Source: Fimenecus sp051881455
GTDB taxonomy: Bacteria; Bacillota; Clostridia; Oscillospirales; Acutalibacteraceae
Length of the DNA: 27,464 nt
Direction of reading: 5' to 3'
Assembly (NCBI GenBank): GCA_051881455.1
Contig: JBJEPX010000074.1
Coordinates: 1-27,464 of the forward strand
Shown: positions 17,383-23,970 of the stretch, piece by piece
Numbering within the stretch: position 1 is the stretch's first letter
How the letters are laid out: each line of letters starts with the position of its first letter
Translations under genes and position numbers: made by a program
The notes under the pieces: model-generated
Told to the model about the DNA's origin: nothing
The model's input: the letters and a program-made list of their open reading frames with translations, nothing else
Databases searched by the model: none

Positions 17383-18198
17383 GTGGCGGCAATGACGGAA
17401 GGTTTTCAGTTTAAAGATACTTACGATATATGTGACCTTGTGGATATTGTCCGTATTCTCCGTGCTCCCGGCGGCTGTCCGTGGGATCGTGAGCAAACCC
17501 ATAAAACTATACGCCGCGATTTTCTTGAAGAAACCTATGAGGTAATCGAGGCAATCAATAAAGAGGATACGCTTCTTCTTAAAGAGGAGCTGGGCGATGT
17601 TCTTTTGCAGGTGGTTTTCCATTCGCAGATTGAAACGGAAAAAGGCTCGTTTAATCTCGGAGATGTTGCCGATGGTATCTGCAAAAAGATGATTGAGCGC
17701 CATCCTCATGTTTTCGGAACAGCAGTTGCCGAAAACAGTGAGCAGGTGCTTGAAAATTGGGACGCAATCAAAAAGCGCACCAAAAATCAAAAAAGCCAGA
17801 CCGACTCAATGCTTTCCGTGCCCCGTGAGTTCCCTGCGCTTATGCGTGCGGATAAGGTGCAGAAAAAAGCATCAAAGGTGGGCTTTGATTGGGACAGCGC
17901 AGAGGGTGCTTTCGATAAGGTGGAGGAAGAACTTGCCGAATTAAAGGCGGCTGTGAAAAACGGCGACGGTGCTAATACTTTGGAAGAATTGGGAGATTTG
18001 CTTTTCTCCGTCGTTAATGTTTCAAGGTTTATCGGCGTTGATAGCGAGGAAGCCCTCACAAAAGCCACCGATAAGTTTATTGATAGGTTTTCAAAAGTTG
18101 AAAAGCTTGCCGCAGAGAAAGGCATTGATATGAAAAGTGCCGAACTTACGGAGCTTGACAAACTTTGGGATATAGCAAAAGCGTCAAAAAAGGATTGA
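17383..18198 (+). CDS. mazG: Nucleoside triphosphate pyrophosphohydrolase MazG
   Basis: MazG hydrolyses NTPs to NMP and PPi, cleaning non-canonical or excess nucleotides. The 271 residues contain two MazG domains. The first has CPWDREQTH (32-40) and the metal-binding EETYE (49-53) and EELGD (68-72); the second has the parallel VEEELAE and LEELGDLLFSV. The start is GTG at 17383 after GAGGAG (17366-17371); an ATG three codons later is also possible and would lose only three residues. This is the yabN half without the extra N-terminal methylase domain of Bacillus YabN. Placed between the flippase and hup/rqcP as in many Clostridia. Confidence 0.95.
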   Translation: MAAMTEGFQFKDTYDICDLVDIVRILRAPGGCPWDREQTHKTIRRDFLEETYEVIEAINKEDTLLLKEELGDVLLQVVFHSQIETEKGSFNLGDVADGICKKMIERHPHVFGTAVAENSEQVLENWDAIKKRTKNQKSQTDSMLSVPREFPALMRADKVQKKASKVGFDWDSAEGAFDKVEEELAELKAAVKNGDGANTLEELGDLLFSVVNVSRFIGVDSEEALTKATDKFIDRFSKVEKLAAEKGIDMKSAELTELDKLWDIAKASKKD

Positions 18199-18240
18199 TG
18201 TCCTTTGGAGATAAAGAGAAAAAATTTGGAGGAATTACAA

Positions 18241-18513
18241 ATGAATAAGACAGAACTCGTAGCAGCAGTTGCCGAGAAGGCAGGCATTTCAAAGAAAGAT
18301 GCAGACGCAGCAGTAGCAGCAGTAGTTGCTTCCGTTACAGACGCACTTGCAAAGGGTGAGAAGGTTCAGCTCATCGGCTTCGGCACATTTGAGACTCGTG
18401 CACGTGCTGCAAAGCAGGCTCGTAACCCCAGAACAGGCGAGACAATGACAGTTCCCGCAACAAAGGTTCCCGCTTTCAAAGCAGGCGCAGCACTTAAAGA
18501 AGCTGTTAAATAA
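18241..18513 (+). CDS. hup: HU-family DNA-binding protein
   Basis: A 90-residue nucleoid protein of exact HU length. The helical N-terminus (MNKTELVAAVAEKAG) is followed by LIGFGTFETR and the DNA-binding arm ARNPRTGE. HU bends and compacts DNA as a dimer. The ATG at 18241 follows a strong TTGGAGGAATT site; an upstream in-frame start at 18205 would add 12 residues with no counterpart in the family and is rejected. Codon use differs from the neighbours, with many GCA, GTA/GTT, CGT and CTC codons, as expected of a very highly expressed gene. A clear terminator follows at 18532-18563. No good promoter is visible directly upstream. Confidence 0.97.
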   Translation: MNKTELVAAVAEKAGISKKDADAAVAAVVASVTDALAKGEKVQLIGFGTFETRARAAKQARNPRTGETMTVPATKVPAFKAGAALKEAVK

Positions 18514-18531
18514 TTTTAGCTTTCAAAAAAT

Positions 18532-18563
18532 AGGGAGTCTTTTATAAGGCTCCCTGATTTTTT
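18532..18563 (+). terminator. Intrinsic terminator after hup
   Basis: A 10-bp stem, AGGGAGTCTT (18532-18541) with AAGGCTCCCT (18546-18555), has one G-T wobble and a TTAT loop, and is followed by GA and six T. It lies 18 nt after the hup stop and 20 nt before rqcP, so rqcP depends on read-through or on a start I cannot see. Confidence 0.88.
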
Positions 18564-18583
18564 ACCCAAAAAGGAAAATAATT

Positions 18584-18826
18584 ATGCGATTAGATAAGTT
18601 TTTAAAGGTATCAAGAATAATAAAGCGCCGCACCGTTGCAAACGAGGTGTGCGACGCAGGCCATATCAGCGTGGGCGGAAGAACGGTAAAAGCCTCTTAC
18701 GATGTAAAAGAGGGGGATATCCTTGAAATCCGCTTCGGAGAAAAGGTTACAAAATATAAGGTGTTAAATGTCACCGAATACGCCACCAAGCAGTCCGCAG
18801 GCGATATGTATGAGGAAATAAAATAG
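18584..18826 (+). CDS. rqcP: RqcP (YabO), S4-domain ribosome quality-control factor
   Basis: An 80-residue S4 RNA-binding protein. The opening MRLDKFLKVSRIIKRRT and the RFGEKV and MYEEIK segments match Bacillus YabO/RqcP almost position by position. RqcP works with RqcH to add Ala tails to nascent chains on obstructed large subunits. AAGGAAAA precedes the ATG. In Bacillus and many Clostridia yabP, yabQ and divIC come next; here the gene is followed by repeats and an accessory gene instead. Confidence 0.93.
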   Translation: MRLDKFLKVSRIIKRRTVANEVCDAGHISVGGRTVKASYDVKEGDILEIRFGEKVTKYKVLNVTEYATKQSAGDMYEEIK

Positions 18827-18870
18827 TTTATTTTTCCGTAATACTGCGTTGGGCTTTATCATGCTTGTAG

Positions 18871-18892
18871 GGGACGATGCCCAAATCGTCCC
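18871..18892. repeat. Short palindrome, perfect 8-bp arms
   Basis: GGGACGAT (18871-18878) and ATCGTCCC (18885-18892) flank a 6-nt loop; the surrounding TGTAGGGG...CCGC context looks like the dispersed intergenic palindromes common in gut Clostridia. No T-tract follows, so it is a poor terminator. It lies just before repeat copy A. Confidence 0.7.
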
Positions 18893-18908
18893 GCAAAATA
18901 TCATATCG

Positions 18909-19043
18909 ACTAACGGCGGAAATCGATTATTGCCCCATCTGACGAGGGGGCTGTCATTTTGAAAAAATGACTGGGGGAGAGAATATTTGAAATTATATTA
19001 TGTTTTTCTCTCCCTCCGTCAAAATCTGCGGTTTTGCCACCGC
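18909..19043. repeat. Palindromic intergenic repeat, copy A (lacks its right end)
   Basis: This copy shares the opening ACTAACGG, a GAGGGGGC arm and a core matching copy B (20447-20592) at about 83 of 91 positions. A perfect 8-bp hairpin, GTCATTTT with AAAATGAC, lies at 18953-18971. The left terminal palindrome (18932-18951) has one mismatch. The match stops at GCCACC, so the right terminal palindrome seen in copy B is missing. It is non-coding and resembles a MITE-like element. Confidence 0.8.
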
Positions 19044-19118
19044 TATGAGTTTTACAAAAAATAAAATATAGTAAATTTTAAAGAACAGCATTTTAATGTT
19101 TAGATTGAGGTTTTATAA

Positions 19119-20405
19119 ATGCAAATTATTAACACCTGCGATAAGATAAAGTCAATTTTTTCAAATGGCTTTGATATATCTGTATGGCGGGAATATGCGG
19201 CGGAAATTTCAAAAGAACTGCCCGAAAAGTGCGAAACCGATGCAAGGAATTACAGTTTTGAAAAGGATATTTTGCCTGTAATTTCATCTGCACTCCAAGA
19301 AGATAAAATTGATTTTGTTAACAAAAATTTCCAATCTGTTATCAAAGTCTTAAATGATAATCTGTCAAAACTTTTTCACGGTGAGCCGGATATAAATATC
19401 ATTCTCTGCTTAGGACTTTGCAATGCAGCGGGTTGGGCAACAACTCTCGACGGCAAAGACACCGTTCTGTTAGGTATAGAAAAAATTATCGAGCTTAATT
19501 GGGGCGATGAAACAAATATGCGCGGGCTGATTCTTCATGAAATCGGTCATATTTGGCACAAACTTAACGGAACACTTTATTTACACACATTCACAAAACG
19601 CAGAAAATCCTTGGAGCAACTTTGGCAAGAGGGAATTGCAATGGTTTGTGAACAAGTTTTGTGCGACGATAGTGATTTTTATCATCAAGATAAAAACGGT
19701 TGGCTGGAATGGTGCCGTGAAAATGAAAATGGAATAAAAAAAGAATACTTGTACCGCCTTGATAACGGTATAAGTACTCAGGATTTTTTCGGTGATTGGT
19801 GTTCATACAATGGACATTCCGATGTGGGGTACTTCCTCGGTTGCCGTTTTGTTCGACATTTAATGCAATCTTATTCATTAAAACAGATTGCCGCTATGCC
19901 GTACAGAAAAATCAATGAAGAATTTAAAGTTTTTGCAAAAACAGAAACTAAAAAGAATATTACAATAGAACGGCTTAATCCCGAGGATTACCCAAAATGC
20001 TCTAACATTTGGAATATGGAAAAACAACTGCTTGCGGAAAAATGGAGAGAAGAAATCGTTTCGGGAAACCGCATCGTTTTCATTTACAAAATAAACGGTG
20101 AATTTATCGGAGAGGGTGCATTGGTTTTAGACACAGGCGACCCTGATTATACCATACCGAATAAAAGAGTTTATGTTTCGAGAATGATTGTAAAAAAGGA
20201 ATACAGAAATTGCGGAATTGGCAGTGAACTCCTGAATTTTCTAATCAAAAAAGCAAAGGAAATGGGTTATTCGGAAATGGCAATCGGCGTTGATAAGGAC
20301 AACGAAAATGCTTTGCATATGTACCGTAAATTTGGATTTACCGAAGTACTCTTTGACGGTGCGGATAAAGACGGTGAATACTATAAACTATTAAAGAGGC
20401 TATAA
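19119..20405 (+). CDS. Zinc-metallopeptidase-like domain fused to a GNAT acetyltransferase
   Basis: I do not recognise this 428-residue protein as a named family. The N-terminal part (about 1-275) has a gluzincin-like metal site: HEIGH (140-144) and, 26 residues on, an EGIA segment whose Glu171 could be the third zinc ligand. The C-terminal part (about 281-428) is a GNAT domain: YVSRMIVKKEYR, the acetyl-CoA loop RNCGIG (363-368) and NALHMYRKFGFTE. No signal peptide or membrane segment is seen, so it should be cytoplasmic. It could process and acetylate one substrate, or the peptidase fold may only bind; the substrate is unknown. It is AT-rich with many AAA/GAA/AAT codons and a weak binding site (TTGAGG), and is flanked by repeats A and B, all consistent with recent acquisition. 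Confidence 0.8.
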   Translation: MQIINTCDKIKSIFSNGFDISVWREYAAEISKELPEKCETDARNYSFEKDILPVISSALQEDKIDFVNKNFQSVIKVLNDNLSKLFHGEPDINIILCLGLCNAAGWATTLDGKDTVLLGIEKIIELNWGDETNMRGLILHEIGHIWHKLNGTLYLHTFTKRRKSLEQLWQEGIAMVCEQVLCDDSDFYHQDKNGWLEWCRENENGIKKEYLYRLDNGISTQDFFGDWCSYNGHSDVGYFLGCRFVRHLMQSYSLKQIAAMPYRKINEEFKVFAKTETKKNITIERLNPEDYPKCSNIWNMEKQLLAEKWREEIVSGNRIVFIYKINGEFIGEGALVLDTGDPDYTIPNKRVYVSRMIVKKEYRNCGIGSELLNFLIKKAKEMGYSEMAIGVDKDNENALHMYRKFGFTEVLFDGADKDGEYYKLLKRL

Positions 20406-20446
20406 GAGCTTTTAATATGTTATTTGCGCCGTCAAATCAAACAAAA

Positions 20447-20592
20447 ACTAACGGTAGAACTTTTGCCCCCTCTGATGAGGGGGCTGTCATTTTGAAAAAA
20501 TGACTGGGGGAGAGAATGTTTGAAAATACATTGTGTTTTTATCTCCCTCCGTCAAAACCTACGGTTTGGCCACCTCCCTCGTCAGAGGGAGG
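20447..20592. repeat. Palindromic intergenic repeat, copy B (complete, MITE-like)
   Basis: This is the complete copy of the repeat. The left end is a perfect palindrome (20465-20484; GCCCCCTC, TGAT, GAGGGGGC) and the right end another (20573-20592; CCTCCCTC, GTCA, GAGGGAGG). The two ends are inverted copies of each other at 15 of 18 positions, forming terminal inverted repeats. Inside are the GTCATTTT/AAAATGAC hairpin (20486-20504) and a long imperfect pairing of TGACTGGGGGAGA with TCTCCCTCCGTCA. No coding capacity is evident. Confidence 0.82.
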
Positions 20593-20617
20593 AAAAGAAA
20601 TCGCTGTAATTTTACGG

Positions 20618-20640
20618 CGGGAGCAGATAGCGCCCTCCCG
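20618..20640. repeat. Small palindrome between repeat B and dut
   Basis: CGGGAG (20618-20623) and CTCCCG (20635-20640) form a 6-bp stem with an 11-nt loop. It is one of several GC-rich palindromes in this gene-free stretch (20406-20694); no promoter or gene is supported here. Confidence 0.5.
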
Positions 20641-20655
20641 TGTTATAATTAGTTT

Positions 20656-20686
20656 CGGTAAAAAGGGGACAGTCCCTTTTTTACCG
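20656..20686. terminator. Long hairpin after dut, probable terminator
   Basis: CGGTAAAAAGGGGAC (20656-20670) pairs with GTCCCTTTTTTACCG (20672-20686) over 15 bp with one G-T pair. It lies 8 nt past the dut stop on the minus strand. The T-run is inside the stem rather than after it, so it may be an imperfect terminator, or a dispersed palindrome serving as one. Confidence 0.6.
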
Positions 20687-20694
20687 GTTGTTCT

Positions 20695-21135
20695 TTATTT
20701 CGTTCCTGTTGAGCCGAAGCCGCCTGCGCCTCTGTCTGTATCGTCAAGGCTTTCTACCTCAACAATTTCGGGCATTTCCACTCTTTTTATCACCATTTGT
20801 GCAATTCTTTCAAAGGGCTCGATTGTGTAAGGCTCTTTAATCTGATTTATAACTCCCACGCAGATTTCGCCACGGTAGTCGCTGTCGATAACGCCGACAG
20901 AGTTTAAAAGCCCTATTCCGTGCTTTATGGCAAGTCCACTGCGTGCGTAAATAAACGCTCCGTAATGAATATCGTCAAGACCTATGGCAATTCCCGTTGG
21001 GATAACCGCTGTGTCGCCGCAGTTTAAGGTTATGGGAGCATCAATGCAGGCGTATAAATCAAGACCTGCACTGCCTTCTGTCCCCCTTGTGGGGATTTTT
21101 GCGTTTTCACGCACCTTTTTTATTTTCAATTCCAT
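20695..21135 (-). CDS. dut: dUTP diphosphatase
   Basis: Dut hydrolyses dUTP to dUMP and PPi, keeping uracil out of DNA and supplying thymidylate synthesis. The 146-residue trimeric form has all five motifs: SAGLDLYA (22-29), RSGLA (65-69), GVIDSDYRGE (81-90), RIAQMVI (110-116) and the C-terminal RGAGGFGSTG (135-144). Its ATG overlaps the TAA of the U32 gene by one base (TAATG), so translation is probably coupled. It is the last gene of the zapA-U32-dut operon. Confidence 0.97.
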   Translation of the reverse strand: MELKIKKVRENAKIPTRGTEGSAGLDLYACIDAPITLNCGDTAVIPTGIAIGLDDIHYGAFIYARSGLAIKHGIGLLNSVGVIDSDYRGEICVGVINQIKEPYTIEPFERIAQMVIKRVEMPEIVEVESLDDTDRGAGGFGSTGTK

Positions 21136-23174
21136 TATTCTACACCTCTGTATAAAAGTCCTCGGGTAAATTCAACCTTGGGCTTTTCTTCATTATTATA
21201 GGCATTTATTATTTCTTCAACCTCTGCTTTACTTTCAACGGTAAAATTGAAAAACAGAATATCGCATGGGGGAATTTCCCTCATTCTGTCCGCCATATAA
21301 ACGGGGCGCGAATTGAGAATTTCCGAATACCCCATACGGCACCTCACGGGGAATTTTATCCCCATTCTGTCGGTAATATGGCTCTGCCGTTTACATTCCG
21401 AACAGGTTTTGCCGTTTTTAACAGGGCAGTTTCTTGTAAGCATAAGGGGCAACCTGCCGTAAACGGTAATTCCTTTCGATATGGGTGAGGAAATTTTCCC
21501 GAAATTATCCAAGGTACATTCGCTTGATATAATCGCCTCGTCAATTCCCATTTCCTTTGCCTTGTCCATTGAAAGGGAGTTAAGAATATTCATTGAGGGG
21601 GAGGCGACTGCTTTTTTGCCGTATTTTTTGGCAACCGCAACAGCGTCGAGAGTATGGCAAAGCACCGTTTCGGCAGGGCATTGTGCCAACAGCTTTTCAG
21701 CCTTTTTGCTGTTACCAAACATACCGTGGGGCAGTTCAACGCCCAAATTCTCCTTATTTTGGCACAGCTTGTATTCCTCAATAGGCACAAAACATATGCA
21801 GTCTTTTATATTATCGGGAATTTGCTCTGTATTATCAAAACGGCAGTAATTTTTTCGCAAATTTCTCGATTTTACATCAGTTGGAATGGGGGACGGTAGA
21901 ATTTTTCGCTCACGGGCCGCCGCCATATCCTTTTCAAGCAGTTCAAGCGCCGCCCTCCTCATAGCATTGAGTGCGGAAATGGGGAGGGAGTAGTTGATTT
22001 CACCCTCAATTTCAACACCATCAGCCTCAAACTGTGTTCCGCCGCATTTTGATAAAGCATCGGTTACCCTGTCAGGTGACAGGGGGCGGTTTATGGGCGC
22101 TTCGCAAAGCATATCACTGTTTACAGTCACGCTTTTTTCACCGCATACAGCAGTAAGACTTGCTTTTTCACCGATCTTGCCGCTAATTTTGAATAATACT
22201 TTGTATCTTGGCTGTTCTTTTTCGTAAACTGCTTCGTATTTTTTCAAAAGCTCCTTTGTGGCAGACTGCACGTTTTCTTTTTCACGAAAACCGAACATAT
22301 TTCTGCCCAGTGCGTTTTTGTAATAACTGTCCGTAAAGCCTGAACGTGAAAATAAATCTTCCAAATCTTTTTGAATATCGGGGGAGTATTCACCCGCTGC
22401 CGATTTTTTGCAGGCTGTCACCGCCGCACTTACATATTCGGGGCGCTTCATTCTGCCCTCGATTTTGAAAGAGCAAACGCCCATTTCAGCAAGTTTTGGG
22501 ATATATTCAATAAGGGACAAATCCTTTAAACTTAAATCGTGACCTGTGCCGCTCTGCACATTAAAGGGAAGGCGGCAGGGCTGTGCACAAAGGCCTCTGT
22601 TGCCGCTTCGTGAGCCTAAAACAGCGCTCATCAGGCATTGACCGGAAACGCACATACAAAGAGCACCGTGAACAAATACTTCAAGGTCAATGGGTGATTT
22701 TTCGCAAAGCTCTTTTATCTCGTCAAGATTTAGTTCTCTCGGCAATACGGCACGGGTAAAGCCGAGCTTTTTAAGTTCATAAAGTCCGCCGAGAGTTCCT
22801 GTGCTCAACTGTGTTGAGGCGTGCATTTCAATTTCAGGGCAAACGGTATGAATAAGTTTTGCCACGCCCAAATCCTGTACGATTACCGCGTCAGCGCCGA
22901 GCAAACATATCTTTTTCACGGCTCTTGCGGCATTTTCAAGCTCCGAATCCTTAATAAGGGTGTTAAGCGTAATATGTACCTTAACACCCCTTTTGTGACA
23001 GTATTCTATTGCATTTTTAAGCTGTTCGTCTGTAAAATTCTGCGCATTTCGCCGTGCGTTAAAGTCACCTAACCCTAAATAAACTGCGTCTGCACCTGAA
23101 AGCACAGCCGCTTTGAGCATTTCTTCACTGCCCACGGGCGCAAGGATTTCTATGTTATTTTGTTGAGTCGTCAT
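21135..23174 (-). CDS. U32-family peptidase/RNA-hydroxylase-like protein
   Basis: About 679 residues. The N-terminal barrel carries the U32 signature EVFVHGALCMCVSGQC (from residue 165), then GLCAQPC; the four cysteines C173, C180, C196 and C200 fit an iron-sulfur site. A middle DUF3656-like region and a Cys-rich tail follow. Though named peptidases, relatives such as E. coli RlhA and TrhP hydroxylate rRNA or tRNA, so RNA modification is the better guess. I chose the ATG at 23174, which overlaps the zapA end by 20 nt; a TTG at 23198 would add eight residues with no family support. The zapA-U32 pair is common in Clostridia. Confidence 0.9.
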   Translation of the reverse strand: MTTQQNNIEILAPVGSEEMLKAAVLSGADAVYLGLGDFNARRNAQNFTDEQLKNAIEYCHKRGVKVHITLNTLIKDSELENAARAVKKICLLGADAVIVQDLGVAKLIHTVCPEIEMHASTQLSTGTLGGLYELKKLGFTRAVLPRELNLDEIKELCEKSPIDLEVFVHGALCMCVSGQCLMSAVLGSRSGNRGLCAQPCRLPFNVQSGTGHDLSLKDLSLIEYIPKLAEMGVCSFKIEGRMKRPEYVSAAVTACKKSAAGEYSPDIQKDLEDLFSRSGFTDSYYKNALGRNMFGFREKENVQSATKELLKKYEAVYEKEQPRYKVLFKISGKIGEKASLTAVCGEKSVTVNSDMLCEAPINRPLSPDRVTDALSKCGGTQFEADGVEIEGEINYSLPISALNAMRRAALELLEKDMAAARERKILPSPIPTDVKSRNLRKNYCRFDNTEQIPDNIKDCICFVPIEEYKLCQNKENLGVELPHGMFGNSKKAEKLLAQCPAETVLCHTLDAVAVAKKYGKKAVASPSMNILNSLSMDKAKEMGIDEAIISSECTLDNFGKISSPISKGITVYGRLPLMLTRNCPVKNGKTCSECKRQSHITDRMGIKFPVRCRMGYSEILNSRPVYMADRMREIPPCDILFFNFTVESKAEVEEIINAYNNEEKPKVEFTRGLLYRGVE

Positions 23175-23544
23175 TATTTTTGTTTTCCGATTTTGCAAAA
23201 AGATTTATCTGGTCGTTTTTAAATTTTGCCTCGGTCTTAATGCGTTCAAGTTCACGCTTGTAATAATCCCTTTCGGACTTTGCTTTTGCGGAATCTTCAA
23301 GATAATCCTTAATCTGATTGCGGAAGTTTTCAACATTTTTTTCGCTTTTGGAAAGCTCGTCGGCAAACTCCAAAGCCACAAGCACAGCCGCCTGAGTCAT
23401 AGTAACAAAGGATCCGCCTTTCATAATTTCAGCCATTCTTTCGTCAATTCTTTTGCCGAGCGCTTCGGTGTATTCAACACTTTCATCGGTGTTTATAAAA
23501 TACTTAACACCTCTTATGTCAAGTTTAACTCTATTTATATCCAT
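23155..23544 (-). CDS. zapA: Cell division protein ZapA
   Basis: ZapA bundles FtsZ filaments at the division site. The protein has about 129 residues: a globular N-terminal domain (MDINRVKLDIRGVKY, then DESVEYTEALGKRIDERM) and a long charged C-terminal coiled coil, which is typical, with a tail a little longer than in Bacillus. I chose the ATG at 23544, with GGGGTG (23553-23558) 8 nt upstream; the longer frame from 23565 adds seven residues and lacks a binding site. It begins the operon with the U32 protein and dut, driven by the promoter at 23580-23608. Confidence 0.9.
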   Translation of the reverse strand: MDINRVKLDIRGVKYFINTDESVEYTEALGKRIDERMAEIMKGGSFVTMTQAAVLVALEFADELSKSEKNVENFRNQIKDYLEDSAKAKSERDYYKRELERIKTEAKFKNDQINLFAKSENKNNDDSTK

Positions 23545-23579
23545 AATTTTTGCACCCCGATACAATTATACTTTAACTA

Positions 23580-23608
23580 ATTGTATCACATAAATACAGG
23601 ATTTTCAA
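23580..23608 (-). promoter_or_regulatory. Sigma-A promoter of the zapA-U32-dut operon
   Basis: The minus strand reads TTGAAA (23603-23608), 17 nt, then TACAAT (23580-23585) preceded by TGA (extended -10). The start codon is about 35 nt downstream. Confidence 0.75.
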
Positions 23609-23619
23609 CTCCCATAACC

Positions 23620-23919
23620 TTACCTGTGACGAAATAGGGAATCAAAAACATTTGAATTTGTGCACCGCTTACATTCGGCGGGACAGTCAAAATCAACAAG
23701 TATGGTATCGTCGCCGATAACCTTAATATCCTTCCAACAGATTTTTATGTCCTCACATCTGCCGAAAAGGCCGAAGAACCTTAATCTGCCGAAAATGATA
23801 ACTGAAACAAGACAGCCCGTGCATGTGTCAATCTCCACATCGCAAACACAGCCGAGACGGCAGCCGTCCTTTAAATTTATAACCTCTTTTTCACGCATAT
23901 CGGTTATACAGCAATTCAT
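23620..23919 (-). CDS. YlmC/YmxH-family PRC-barrel sporulation-associated protein, Cys-rich
   Basis: A 99-residue PRC-barrel protein of the YlmC/YmxH group: REKEVINLKDG, then GCVCDVEID, CTGC and RFFGLFG. Its function is unknown, but the family tracks with spore formers and often lies by sigma-G or shell genes. It has 12 cysteines, including CTGC (33-36) and a C-terminal CPAECKRC (79-86) that looks like a metal-binding knuckle and lies beyond the usual family end. It starts 51 nt after sigG. The AGGGG ribosome binding site is in the 3' arm of a hairpin (23926-23953), so translation or transcription may be controlled there. Family call is firm; role is not. Confidence 0.88.
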   Translation of the reverse strand: MNCCITDMREKEVINLKDGCRLGCVCDVEIDTCTGCLVSVIIFGRLRFFGLFGRCEDIKICWKDIKVIGDDTILVDFDCPAECKRCTNSNVFDSLFRHR

Positions 23920-23925
23920 AAAAAC

Positions 23926-23953
23926 ACCCCTGTTAATAATATTTAGCAGGGGT
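23926..23953 (-). promoter_or_regulatory. Hairpin between sigG and ylmC/ymxH that covers the ribosome binding site
   Basis: On the minus strand ACCCCTGCTA pairs with TAACAGGGGT around an 8-nt loop: 9 of 10 positions pair, with one C-A mismatch. The 3' arm contains AGGGG, 7 nt before the ATG, and the spacer TGTTTTT gives a terminator-like U-tract. It lies 17 nt after the sigG stop. Confidence 0.65.
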
Positions 23954-23970
23954 TCGGGTTATTACATTAT

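Noticed and set aside
18155..18160. TTGACA inside mazG as -35 box of a hup promoter
   Set aside because: No acceptable -10 sequence is found at spacings of 15-19 nt.
18205..18240. Upstream start for hup
   Set aside because: It would add 12 residues not found in HU proteins and would place the strong GGAGG site inside the gene.
18909..20592. CRISPR array from the repeated segments
   Set aside because: There are only two long copies 1.5 kb apart, with a gene between them and no regular short spacers or cas genes.
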